From Astrocystis sublimbata (taxonomy: Eukaryota > Ascomycota > Sordariomycetes > Xylariales > Xylariaceae), in assembly GCA_022453515.1 (NCBI GenBank), contig JAJNNY010000001.1, forward strand, positions 186,001-250,000: 64,000 bases of DNA, in the 5' to 3' direction. Each line of letters starts with the position of its first letter. Within the stretch, counting starts at the first letter, position 1. Below the pieces are notes generated by a model that had not been told where the DNA came from, ran no database searches, and worked only from the letters and a program-made list of their open reading frames with translations. The translations under genes and the position numbers were made by a program. This document shows positions 48,108 through 59,218 of the stretch, one piece after another.

Positions 48108-49652
48108 ATGCATTGGCGTACTCTCCTCGGGGCTGCGGTTGTTGCACCAGCCGTGGATGCTGCTGCGACCCTACGCTTCTCTTGCTCACAGCTTGTTGTT
48201 GATCGACTTGATCCGTAGGTCGACATCCCGCTTCCTGCGATTATCACGAAAAGACCTAAGCGACAACAGTCTCGTTAACCCTGGCGCGCTGCCCTCGCCC
48301 CATCTCCACCAAGTTGTTGGGGGAAATGCCTTCAACGCTTCGATGAACCCGGCAGTACATGATGTACCGTCCACAGCAACTTGCACATCGTGTACACCCG
48401 TAGAAGATTTCAGTAACTATTGGACGGTATGCGATTGTTGATTCCATCTTGGTCTAAGGACTCTGGCTTCCCCTTCAGGGACAGATTACATGAAAGTCCT
48501 TTGGCACACTCTAGTAGTAATGTTTTGAATGACTAAAGCTGACTCTCAATAACACAGGCAACCTTGTTCTTCCGGTATATGCGACGATGACCTACCGTTA
48601 TGATGATCTTGAAGTTCGGCTTGCTAACTTATTCAATTAGCGCACGAAACGGGACACTTCATCGGGTCAACACGTTCGGCAATGAGCTTGGCTACACCGG
48701 CGCGACTGGCGGGCAGACCGTCTACTACCTTTCGCAAGGCAAAGTGACGGCTTTCAAGCCCGGCTTCAGGATGACCGTCGGAGACCCCAATTTCCGCACT
48801 GCTGCCGAACTGCAAGCGAAGTACAAGTACATGGACTTCACGTGTCTCCAAAGCTCCATGACAAGAGGTGGCCAAACGCTCAACTTCCCCACGAGACCGT
48901 GCCCGGCCGGGATCATGATCAGTATCCGTTTTCCGACATGCTGGGACGGCAAGAACACAGACTCGCCTGACCACCAGAGCCACGTTGCCTATCCCAACAG
49001 CTACGCTTGCCCCGCCAGCCATCCCGTCACCGTCCCCCAGGTATTTTACGAGACGTGAGTGTTTCGACCAGAGGCTTCTGGGAATCTACGGCGCTAACTC
49101 GCATGCGATAGCTACTGGGATACGCGCCCGTTCAACAACCAGAATGATTGGCCTACAGATGGATCACAACCGTTCGTTTGGAGTTTCGGCGATAAGTGAG
49201 TTAACAAATATCCCCATCGGACATTTTCAATCAGAGTGCACGGTTAGCTAATGACGTACCAATGACAACAGAACCGGCTATGGCATCCATGGTGACTATC
49301 TGGTACGTGGATTTCTGGTCTCTCATTTCCCGTTTCCTCATGTTTGATAGCCTGATATGCAATCGGTGTTTGGTGCTCTGGCTTGCTTCTGCTTGCCTGG
49401 GACAATTCCATTCACTACGATTGAATTACACTCACTAACCGCAACGTTTCCTAGTTCGGGTGGAAAGGCGACGCATTGCAGCGGGCGATGGATCAAAACT
49501 GCAACAGCGACTTGTTCCAGAACAAGATCAACTGCAACACCCTGAAGACGCAGTCTTTGGCGGAGGCCAACAAGTGCACTATCTCAAGGAAGGTAGATGA
49601 GAACCTGGACGGCTGGCTCACTTCTCTCCCCGGTAACATGCCAATCATGTAA
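48108..49652 (+). CDS. Secreted DUF1996-domain protein, 335 aa
   Basis: Seven exons, 48108-48214, 48270-48426, 48558-48574, 48641-49054, 49112-49195, 49272-49302 and 49455-49652, give 335 residues. Exon 3 is only 17 bases. A signal peptide covers residues 1-19. The DUF1996 marks follow in order: L-R-F-S-C-S-Q-L-V-V, P-S-P-H-L-H-Q-V-V-G-G-N, C-T-S-C, D-F-S-N-Y-W-T, F-K-P-G-F-R-M, F-P-T-C-W-D-G, H-V-A-Y-P, G-Y-G-I-H-G-D-Y and G-W-K-G-D-A-L. The family is secreted and common in fungi; some members carry WSC sugar-binding domains, but this one does not. Conserved His and Asp suggest a metal site or hydrolytic fold, which is inference. All seven exon joins keep the frame and restore family motifs. 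Confidence 0.92.
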
Positions 49653-49994
49653 TCCTCAGCCTGGGTCGCCGGGTTTACAAGACTTGATGGCAATGAGGCT
49701 ATCTCAATGTGACAGTGACACTATGTAATAGCAATACAATCCTCCTTGTCTACCCTAAGTACATGACCGATTACCATACCAGTTGTTGGAATCCCCCATC
49801 TTCACATGGTCTCTTAGGGCTTCAGGTGCAGTGCTGGCTGCATGGGGTCATGTCTTTGACTTGACTGTTTGCAGCTACATAGGTACTTGACTCATATTAT
49901 GCGTGAGTAAGATGATGCAGACTGGCTTGCTGCATTGACCCTTAGTATGTACCTCTCCAAGCACGTAGGTGCTCATACCTACCGAGTCAAATCA

Positions 49995-50280
49995 TCTAGG
50001 TCGTGGTGTCAGTGGAAGCAGGTCGTGGTACTAGTGCCTAGGTGGAAGCAGGTCGTAGTATCAGTGGTAGCAGGTCTTGTTCATACCTCGGTTCAGTGCC
50101 CAGGTGGACGCAGGTCCTGGTAGCAGGTCTTGGAAGCAGGCCGTGGTATTAAGTGGTAGCGGGTCGTGGTAGCAGGTCGTGATATTAAGTGGTAGCAGGT
50201 CCTGGAAGCAGGTCCTGGTATTAGGTGGTAGCAGGCAGGTCCTGGAAGCAGGTCGTTGTATGAGTGGAAGGTAGTAGAAC
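49995..50280. repeat. Degenerate minisatellite, AGCAGGTC-type unit
   Basis: A core GTGGTAGCAGGTCSTGG (S = G or C) recurs about ten times with spacers TATTA, TATCA or ACTAGTGCCTAG. Copies differ in both sequence and length, so the array is old or active by slippage. It is non-coding and lies downstream of the DUF1996 gene. Confidence 0.8.
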
Positions 50281-50631
50281 GTCTTTCATACCTAGGTTCG
50301 AGCCAATTGCAGCACGGGATCATTGTATCAAGGCACCCAGTATCAGAAAGGCAAGCACTCGAATTCCCATCCGGCAACTCTATTGGCCACAGAAGCAAGC
50401 ACTTGTCTGCGAGTCTGCAGACTCGGTATCTCTTGTTTGCTTGAACCACTGCCTGGATCAACCAATCACGTCACAGGGATGCAGTAACCTCCTCAACACT
50501 GCGGCAACCATCGAGGGTCAAGCACCGAGAGGCAAGGCAACCAGCGAGAAGCCCGACTAACAGCTACTCGAGAAACCCGAGTAACCGTAGTCAACACCAA
50601 ATCAGTACCTCGCCCAAGTGCCTCTCTTTTT

Positions 50632-50741
50632 GTCTATATAAGGACCTCTCCCCTCCCACCTCTCTCCCACTTCTTCTTTCCTTCTTCCAATTCATTTTGC
50701 ATCATCGCCAACAGCCGACCTTTGCACCAACCCCCATGCCC
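50632..50741 (+). promoter_or_regulatory. TATA box, pyrimidine-rich leader and possible first mini-exon
   Basis: TCTATATAAGGAC at 50632-50644 is followed by a C/T-rich stretch to about 50690 and a C/A-rich leader ending in an ATG (50737). Four codons later stands a strong donor, GTACGT, and a further pyrimidine-rich stretch ends in CGCAG near 50882. This is the layout of a strongly expressed fungal gene, but the following sequence gives no recognisable protein. Confidence 0.35.
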
Positions 50742-52642
50742 TCCGGGTACGTTCCCCTTCTTTCTTTGTCTTCTTTCCATCTTTGCTTTCCATCTTCGTC
50801 TCACACTTTGTCCTTGTCCACACACCTTTCCTTTTTCCATTTCATCTTTCTCTTTCCTGTCTGACACCTTCCCTTCCGCGCAGTCGCGTCTGTTCTTTTT
50901 TCTCGACTCTGTCCTGGGCATGACGGATCTGCCTGAGTCGCCACATGGAGACCGCCGTGCCACCGGGGCACCACGCCAGCTTCCCAAGGCCGCCTCCCGA
51001 CAGAGACTGCCGTGTCACATTGCGGGACACACTCTCGAGGCTGCCTCCCGGAGGAAATTGTACCTCGCCGCTTTTCGACAACTGCTTTCTCTTTTGCTCA
51101 ACACAGGTTGTTTCTTTTCCTCATGGAATCGGAGCACTCCTCCCCGGTTGACAACTTGGTGAGAAACCGATCGATCCTTTTCTACGGAAAAGAGTCTTCC
51201 CGAGGAAGACTGGGACCATGCTTCACCACGTGAATTACGGTGGAGGTGCTCTTCGAGCAATCAATACCTCGCGCTCGAGCTCTAAATCCCACAAACAACC
51301 CTCTCTTCCATAGTTTCGTAGTCAATCTGAATGCTCAGAATTCCTTGTGCTCTCCCTTGTGTTCTCTCGTGTGCCCTCTCTTGCCTTCTCTCGCCCTCTC
51401 TTGTGCTCTCTCTTGTGACATCCATGTAGCTCGCAGCCTCTTGTCAATTGAATTTGCGTTGGATCGTAGCACTTTCAGTTCCATCTTCAGTGATTGCCCT
51501 TCTGAAGGCCGTGTTGCAGACGCCAGGTGATTTGTGCCCCCTACTCATCGACGCAACGCTGTAAGCCTGCTGACGATAAGACTGGCGACTCTTAAACTGT
51601 CCAAAGCGAATACAAACTTGGTAGAAGGTGTTCATCCAGCATACCATGAGAGGTTCGCAGAAGCTGAGCACCAGCACATCAGGCCGGTCACTCTCTTCAT
51701 TGCATTTAGATCGTACCTGGAATTGCCCCCGAACGGGACATAATCTTGAGATATCAATCGCGCGTCCTGTGAGAGGTCCTCTTCAATCCGCTAACGACTA
51801 AGCAGAGAGATAAATACATGTACATCCCCCCCACTCATGATGGATGGGCAAGGGTGCTCGAAATGACTAAGAGAGTCTAGCTCACCGTACCCACAAGCCC
51901 GAAGTGGACAGAAAAGGCGCCTAAGAGCAGACCAAGAGGCCTGGAACGTCGCGTCGTGCTCGTAGGTTGGGGATCGGAACCACACTACTTACGGTGAGAG
52001 GTGAGAAGAGGTGGGTAAGCTGAGGAGGTTATGGTGAAGAGGGTTTAGCAGAGCCGTGAACTACTGCATCGATGGCCGCCCACCTTTGCATCGACGCATC
52101 TTCTCCGGGCTGCACTGCACTGTCATGGTTTCCGATTCGACTCAGATGCAATAACTTCCTCCATCTGAAGCATCGGCGACACACGGGCCTCGTACCTGCT
52201 ACACTCCATCTCTGGTTCGAAGTTACAGTACCTTGTCCCCTTGTGCTGCGTACGGGTCACCGGACGGGGTCAAGGTCGCATCGCTGCGTCGATCAGGGCG
52301 ATCAGCGCGTCGTTTTGGCAACCATCGCACGTGGCCAGCCTGTATGTGCAGGAGTCTATGCATCTCCATCTGATAACCCTTACCCTGCCCTGCAGAGTAG
52401 AGCAGACGAGTTACTGACTTACACAAGTGTTGAACCGCACTCTTTGCAGGAGATCCTTTGCGCCGAGGAGCGGTACAGTAAGGTACCTCGAGTACGGAGT
52501 ACATCACCACAAAGCAGGGCGTCGCTCGCTTCTCTCCTATCACTAAAAGGGGGGCAAGGGTCCGCGCACTGTAACGTGCGCATCGTACGTATCGGAGTTG
52601 CTGCACTTTCCGGACCGGGTTTCACATGTAACCTTGGGTTAG

Positions 52643-54426
52643 ATGTCTTCTGCCCGCCCGAACGACGGCCTCGGGCCCGATTCCAACCGCCACACCCCCG
52701 GCTCGGAGCCGGCGCCATCGCACGACCACCTCCCAAGCCTACGTCCGGCTCTGAGCGCGGCGCACAGCGACACACCCTCGCGCTCACGGTCGTTTGGGGA
52801 ATTTCCAGCCGACCTAAGTGTGCGTTCGCCTCTACTGCACGCTGCTCCCTCAGGTTCTCGCATTCTGCACATCGGACTGACTTGACAAATTCTCAGGTTG
52901 ATGACAGCGAGGGTGATAATGACGACGATGACGATGATGATGACGATGAAGATGAAGATGACGGTGACGATGGCGATAACGGGGATGTCGATTCAGCTAT
53001 TTTTGATGTCAATCAGGCGTGAGTGGAGATCGCCAACAAGGATGTCCAAGTCCTTGTGCGTATCTACGCAATAAGCTCATCTGTTGTATGCAGACAATCC
53101 AGCATGTCGGTGACGTCTACAATATTCAATTTCATTCATAAACACGGACGGACATATCACCGCTACAAAGACGGAAGTGAGTTTCCGCCGTTGGAAGAGA
53201 ATATGCTGTTGTAGTTGGTGGTGCCTCTTGCTGACCTGCAATCGCTGCGCAGAATATTGGATGCCCAATGATGCAGTGAGTCAGCTGCCGAAGAAACATA
53301 CAAGAAGTCTGCCTTACCTGATACACATTAGAGAGAACAAGAACGGTTAGGTACGCTACGGATCCCAAACCCCAAGGCCAATCCTGTCGGGCTGCATAAA
53401 ATTTATTGACGACGTGGCAGATTTACAACATTTAATATTCTTAAAAGTTTTCGGCAACCGACTTGCCCTCGCCCCTGTGCAGGAACCATCGCGAGTACTA
53501 GATTTCGGCACAGGCACCGGGACATGGGCAATTGACTTTGGTATGTTGCCTTCAGATAACTTGTTAGTTGTCGAAACGGACTGACTCCCTACCCGCCTCA
53601 GCCATTCAATATCCAGGATGTGACGTTTTGGGCACAGATCTCAGCCCCATCCAGCCAGAATAGTGAGTGCAGAAACCTGGTGATTGGCAGGAGTTGCACC
53701 CCCAAACAAAAGCATTCAGGTTTGTCGCTGACGGGGATTGATCCCCGACCAAACAGCGTGCCGCCGAACTGCCGATTCGAGATCGACGACATCGAGGACG
53801 AGTGGATGTTCACGTCCAAGTTCGACTACGTGCACGGGCGCCACATGGTCGGCTCGATCAGCGACTTCCCCAAGCTGTTCGCGACGATCCACGCGAACCT
53901 GAACCCGGGCGGCTGGGTCGAGCTGCAGGACTACTACGTCAAGCTGCAGTCGATCGACGGGACGCTCGAGGGCACGACGCTGCAGCGCTGGAGCCAGATG
54001 ATCAACCACGCGCTGACCTTCACGGGCCGCAGCGGGCTCAACACGGTCAAGTACCGGCGCTGGCTGCACGAGGCCGGCTTCGAGGACGTGCGCGAGGAGG
54101 TCTTCGCCGTGCCGGGCAACGCCTGGGCCAAGGGCGTCGAGCAGAAGCAGCTCGGCGCGCTGCAGATGGAGAACATCCTCGAGGGCCTCCACGGCATCAG
54201 CATCCACCTGTTCACCAAGTTCCTGGGCATGAGCTCACAGGCCGTCGAGGCCCTGTTGGTCGACGTGCGTAAGGATTTGATGGATCGGACTATTCACTTT
54301 TATTACCCTGTGTAAGTGTGCTTTGCTTGTTACTGTTGACTGCAACAGACCTGTGAAGCTGACCAGCGCTCCGTGCCGTGCTACAGAATGTCGGTTTATG
54401 CTAGAAAGCCCTTGCGCAATAGGTAA
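52643..54426 (+). CDS. LaeA-like S-adenosylmethionine-dependent methyltransferase, 399 aa
   Basis: Nine exons, 52643-52819, 52897-53018, 53094-53176, 53253-53275, 53332-53350, 53421-53540, 53602-53662, 53757-54311 and 54387-54426, give 399 residues. Residues 1-59 are Ser/Pro-rich and disordered, and exon 2 is an acidic Asp run. Then come Y-H-R-Y-K-D-G, M-P-N-D-A, R-E-Q-E-R-L-D, the SAM-binding motif I V-L-D-F-G-T-G-T-G (about residues 166-174), L-G-T-D-L-S-P-I-Q-P, V-P-P-N-C-R-F-E, D-Y-V-H-G-R, and N-P-G-G-W-V-E. The C-terminus Y-Y-P-V-M-S-V-Y-A-R-K-P is typical of the group. LaeA itself is a nuclear regulator of secondary metabolism; many paralogues exist and this may be one. Exon 8 is much richer in G/C third positions than exons 3-7. 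Confidence 0.93.
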
Positions 54427-55635
54427 GTGGGCAGAGGACAATTACAATTATCACTAGTTGCGGATTGCGCAACTCCCTCTGTATAGATTGTTACCGCTGT
54501 ATATAACTATAGATCCAGACACAAAAATGTATACACTGGTTGTGCGTCCGTATAACAGGAGCCTCCTTTGCAGTGATGTCCACAGCCCTTGCTCCTTGCA
54601 ATGCAAAGCAAAAAGATAATCTATGTCCAGACTTACGACGCCCTTTCAATCACCATCCTTTAGGTAGGCTTGGGCACAGTGGTGGTTGACTTGGAATTGG
54701 GAATGTGGCCCGTGGGAGGAGATGCGGAGCCCCGCACAAGGATGGCGGGGGCAGTCTCAGCAGTGCCATGGCGCTACGTCATTTCCTGCCCGACTAGGGA
54801 AAGTAGGTAGGTACGAGACGCAACCTCTCAGGCACTCAAGACACCCATTAAGGTTGTAATCCTCATCCAAATTCGACCCAACTTCGAGCACTGCTCTCCG
54901 GCCCATTAGCGTTATGCAAGCACTGGAGGCAGGAGACGACGGGCAGTTCACCTCCCGCTGTTAGGCTCCCGTCCGTACCCGTACCCGTTAGGTTCCTACA
55001 TGTACCTCAGCTAGTCCTACGTCTGGAGGAAGAGACAAGGAGAGCCTTGGTACTAGGCAGTACAACTCAGTTACGGCACCTTACGGCAGCACTGATTTAA
55101 AGCCACTTGCAGCCTGAAGCTGGGCCATCCACCTTGGCACTCTTCATGTGATTGATCTAGGCATCTCATCTCATCTCATCTCATCTCTCCCACTTCAACC
55201 TCGCATATTCATCACAGCAGCAGCCGCACGCACGCACGCACGGATTATCTACGTACCGCGAGTACTCATCGAAAAGCCGCATCGCCAGCCTCATTGGACG
55301 CCCTGTGGATGCTTCCCATGTTCCGGCTGCACCCCTCGACTGTATCACGCCCACCCCCGCCGTCAACCCGCCGTCTGAGTCTGTCTGGAGTCGTCTAGCT
55401 GTTGTTCGCCTCATTCTGCTCGGCTGGACGCTTTGTCCCAAAGCTCTACCTACAGCTACACTGCTTTGTCCTGTTTACTCCCCAGGCGCCGAGCTAGACG
55501 CTGCATTGAAGCGCCCAAAACTCGCGACACTTTTCGCTACCTTGTACCCAAGCCATATCATACCTAGTACATAACCATAGTCCATACACCATCTATCTTC
55601 GTCCCATCGTCGCCCGTTGTTGCCCGTCGCCCATC
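54427..55635. other. Intergenic, 1.2 kb, promoter side of the next gene
   Basis: Contains a GTAGGTAGGTACG word near 54785 and a CATCT microsatellite at 55161-55187. No gene is recognised. Confidence 0.5.
55161..55187. repeat. CATCT microsatellite
   Basis: Five tandem ATCTC/CATCT units lie about 450 bases upstream of the disordered-protein gene. A shorter run of the same kind occurs inside intron 2 of the thioesterase gene (about 8396-8430). Confidence 0.8.
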
Positions 55636-56946
55636 ATGTCGCAACCACAAGCCGGCTCCATGTTCATCAACATCCCCCCTCCGCCCTCCAATCCGGAGAC
55701 CCCCAGTGACATGCCGTACGTCATTTCTCATCCCAACACCCATCCCACGCATCTGCCGCAGCCGTAGCAGAGCTGGCTGACTGACCATCGCGATGCTGTC
55801 TACAACAGTGGCACGCCCAATAGCACAACCACATCCATGTCCGCTCTCTCCACCACCGCCATCAAAGACGGCCACCGCGGCCACGCCCACCTAGCCCTGG
55901 GCGGTCCCAAAGGCCATGGCCACCACCCATCCACCAACAGCCTGGAAGCCGAACGCGCCGATCGCATCAGCCGTCTGGCCGGCCTCGAGCGCGTCTCGAC
56001 CATCCGTGCGCCGAACCAACAAACCGGTGCTCATGCCCATCCCGACGCCAATGCCTCCTCTCCCCAGACAACCCCGACGTCCACGGGCTTCCCCCACCAG
56101 AACGTGCCCGCCCCGTTGACCCCGGCCTATTTCGACGCAAATGGCCAGCCCATGGCCGTCACCAAGATGAGCACGGTTGGTACCGCCTCCGCTACGGGCA
56201 GCGTCGGTGCCCGCACCACAACCGGCACCACAGCAGGGTCTGGCGAGCGCTTCGGCTCCGATCTGACCGAGGTCGATGAGGACGGCATGAGCACAGATAC
56301 AAACTACCGCCCCATGGACATCGACTCCACTTCGGGTGCCATTGACCCCGTCGACGAGGACTTGGCGAACCGCTCCGTCAGCGGCTTCGGAGACCACGAT
56401 CGTATGAGCGACGACGGGAATGCCAGTCTCGTCGGCTTCGGTGAGGGCGCCAACAGCACTGTGAGCGGGCCTATCTACATCCGCAAGCAGCACCCATCAG
56501 GCAACGTCTTCGGCTTGGAAAGAAGTGGTTCAGGTCTGAGTCAAGAAGCCATGTCCAGACATCGAGAAATGAGAGACGTCCCAGGTGCAAATAGCGATAC
56601 GCCTGTCAGCTCAACAGCCGTGGCCGAGAGGCGTGAGGCTAAATACGTCGATGGCGTTGCGATGGAATCTGGGCACGTGGGCACCTCAGATGATGACATG
56701 TTCGTCGACACGACTACTGGTGGACCTGTTACTCTGCCCGGCCAACCTCACCAGCCCGGTCAACCTCAGACGAGCGCGCTTCGCGAGGGTGTCGGCGGAC
56801 CGGCTTCACGCGAAGCTGCAGAGCGCATAGTCCGTGAACGCCTCGAGCAGGGGGGAGAGGAGCAGGGACCGGTCCTGGGGAGCACGACCAGCTCGCAGGG
56901 CGGCGAAAAGCTTGGCAAGTTCTACTTTGAAGACAGCAAGAAATGA
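55636..56946 (+). CDS. Conserved-type disordered protein of unknown function, 405 aa
   Basis: Exons 55636-55715 and 55809-56946 give 405 residues. The 93-bp intron has a GTACGT donor, TGACTGAC branch region and ACAACAG acceptor. Most of the chain is Gly/Ser/Thr/Pro/His-rich and looks disordered. Better-ordered blocks are the E-A-E-R-A-D-R-I-S-R-L-A-G-L-E-R helix (about 65-80), M-D-I-D-S, G-F-G-D-H-D-R-M-S-D-D-G-N, G-P-I-Y-I-R-K and a C-terminal helix A-A-E-R-I-V-R-E-R-L ending G-K-F-Y-F-E. No known domain is recognised. The block pattern suggests short interaction motifs and a conserved fungal protein. Role and location are unknown. Confidence 0.8.
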
Positions 56947-58395
56947 GGTGGCTTGTGACTTGACGTTACCCCGACCCAACCTGATTTAGAGTACTGTTTT
57001 CTGTAGCATGTCTGTTTGGTAGTCTTTTTCTTCTTCCGTTTTTCCCAGGCGTTTTTTCCGCGGTCGGAATGGAACTTGATGGCCGATCTGGGCGCTTTAC
57101 GGCCACGGGTATGATTTATTAGTAGGGTTTGGAAGGTTGGCACCTGGGCAGGCAGGCAGGCACAGGCACCTTCGCTCTAGGTGAACTACTACACATTATG
57201 TACTGCTGGGCGCATGGAGTAAAGGACTTGTTTCGTTTGCTTTGCCTCTTTCTAGGTGGGCTGACGACTGAGTGTGTGAGTGAACAGTACGATTGATTTA
57301 ACAATTGATCGACCAAATGAATTGACTCCTCCCACCCTATTGGTTCATCCACTCCGTCTTCGTGCTACGCGTCTTCCATCCATATACGGAAGTAGAATAT
57401 CAGCTTTCTTTTGCTGCGTAGCGTATGCAGGAGGCGCAGCAGCTGGCTTAAACGCGCTGGCGGCTAATTTCCGAGGCAACCTACCTAGTGTCTAAGACAG
57501 TGGTTTTGTGTCGATAGTGTAGTGATGAGTTGAACATGGCTCGATACGTACATGTAGGCTGACCTGTTGTTAGACACGAAATGCAGAATATGATATATGA
57601 TAGATCGAGGGAGGTAGCTTCAAATTACCGCCACGTGAGGTTTCCAGCGGTAATTTAACGCGCGCGACGAAGGCTTCAAGACACCCGACCATTGAGGACC
57701 AACCTACCTACCTACCTGCATGTTGCGTGTGCATTGGTAAATGACATAGAACCTCACAGCTGCAAGATTATTGATTGCTGTGGATGAAGGGTGTCTATCT
57801 ATCTCCGATGGACAAAGGATACCATCCATTGGGCGGATAGGTCAGTAAGCAAGCAACTACCTACCTACGAACCCATCCCGAACTGGTGGCCCGTGGGCAC
57901 GTGGTGTCTGTCTTGTTGTATAGAGAATAATAGTTGAGATTGGGAATATTCGGAATCATGTCGTCTGTTTGTAGAGGTGGCCGATTGGCTTCAGATTTGG
58001 TACCTAGTCATTGAACACTGGCCTCGCGGCTGCTGGATCGTCTACGTATAAGATTAGGTAGGTGGTAGGTGGTGGGTTATAAACCGCACCGTACCATCCT
58101 TATCTACTTCTGCGGATGTCTCATCATCAACTTGCTGCCTGCGTGTCTTGCTTGTGGGCGTTTTTCCATTGCGCACGGGTACACAACGCATATACATACG
58201 ATAATATCCGCCTGTGGTCTCATCCGACAACGGGCAAAACGCACTGCATGGAGCTGGCTGGTCTCGGAAAGGATGCAGCATTGTACGGTGTTGAAAACCC
58301 AGCTGGTGGTTTCTTTTGACCTACGTATGTATCTACGTACTCGGCATCATGGCGATGGGCATCGTTGATAGCGTTAGACAGACGGGTGGGAAAGT

Positions 58396-58421
58396 TGTGT
58401 GTGTGTGTGTGTGTGTGTGTG
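58396..58421. repeat. TG dinucleotide microsatellite
   Basis: About twelve uninterrupted TG units in the gene-poor stretch. Confidence 0.95.
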
Positions 58422-59170
58422 GCTTTTCCAACTGAAATTGGAGCCAGGGCGGATATCACACTGATCCATTGCGTGTCCATGAAGCGGATTTCCAGTGCTT
58501 GCACTCTGCCTCTTTGTCTTGATTTCACGATTCATCAGACAGAGTAGTAGCATGTTCCCAATCTCTCGTCATGTGTTCATAAGAAATCACTAATCCTTGA
58601 TCGACGATCGGTCAGAACGGTGCACCGCCCGTGGGGCCGTGCTCTCGACTATGTGCCTGTGCCTGTCCCGCCTGTCTCCAGTGAAATGCGTTTTCCCAAT
58701 TACGATCGTCACATCTCGATTGACGAGCGAATGGCATATAGCGCCGAAGAACCCGATCGATCACCGTACCGTACCATCCACAGAGCGAAGCGGAAAGATA
58801 CCTATAATCCCGTACTGGCGGGTTGTTTATGTTTCGAAGACAAGACCAGACCAGACCAGACGATCGGCGACGCGATGGTACAGCGCAGCCCTATAACCCT
58901 CGGACTATAACTGTCATTGACAACGTGGCATTGCCGAGGCATTGCTACGCTGGGGCGCGCTCCGTTCCGTGCTTGGGATCATCGCTGCTTGCTCCCGACC
59001 GTGACGCTCCTTCCATTCAAGTTCGCATTTGTGTTATCGGTGGCTGGCTTCGTTTCATGTGAAATCGAGCATTGCGCTGCATTGCATTGCGTGTTAGGTA
59101 GGGTAGGTCCCTAGTAGTTAGGGTCCACGATGCTGGAAATCAGTTACGAGGTTGGTTGGGGCCATTTCAG

Positions 59171-59218
59171 GTGTAGGTGTAAGTGTAAGGTGTAAGTGTA
59201 GGTGTAAGTGTAGGTGTC
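59171..59218. repeat. GTGTAR short tandem repeat
   Basis: GTGTAG and GTGTAA units alternate about eight times. They resemble but are not the fungal telomere unit TTAGGG. Confidence 0.85.

Larger units (their letters stand above)
49653..52642. other. Intergenic, 3 kb, with a minisatellite and a possible short transcription unit
   Basis: Contains the degenerate AGCAGGTC minisatellite (49995-50280, listed separately), a TATA-box plus pyrimidine-rich segment (50632-50720, listed separately), and a CTCTCTTG-rich pyrimidine run at 51350-51420. Open frames at 50722-51162 and 52072 onward have no family features; the latter only continues in frame with the acidic tract of the next gene. Confidence 0.45.

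Noticed and set aside
49995..50280. Repeat array considered as CRISPR
   Set aside because: Units are degenerate and directly adjoining with no unique spacers, and the genome is eukaryotic.
52072..52642. N-terminal extension of the LaeA-like gene (frame continuous with the acidic tract)
   Set aside because: The upstream part is Cys/Arg-rich without family likeness; the start at 52643 with the GTGCGT intron gives the usual Ser/Pro-rich N-terminus.
55891..56493. Minus-strand 200-codon open frame
   Set aside because: It lies opposite the disordered-protein gene and only mirrors its codon bias.
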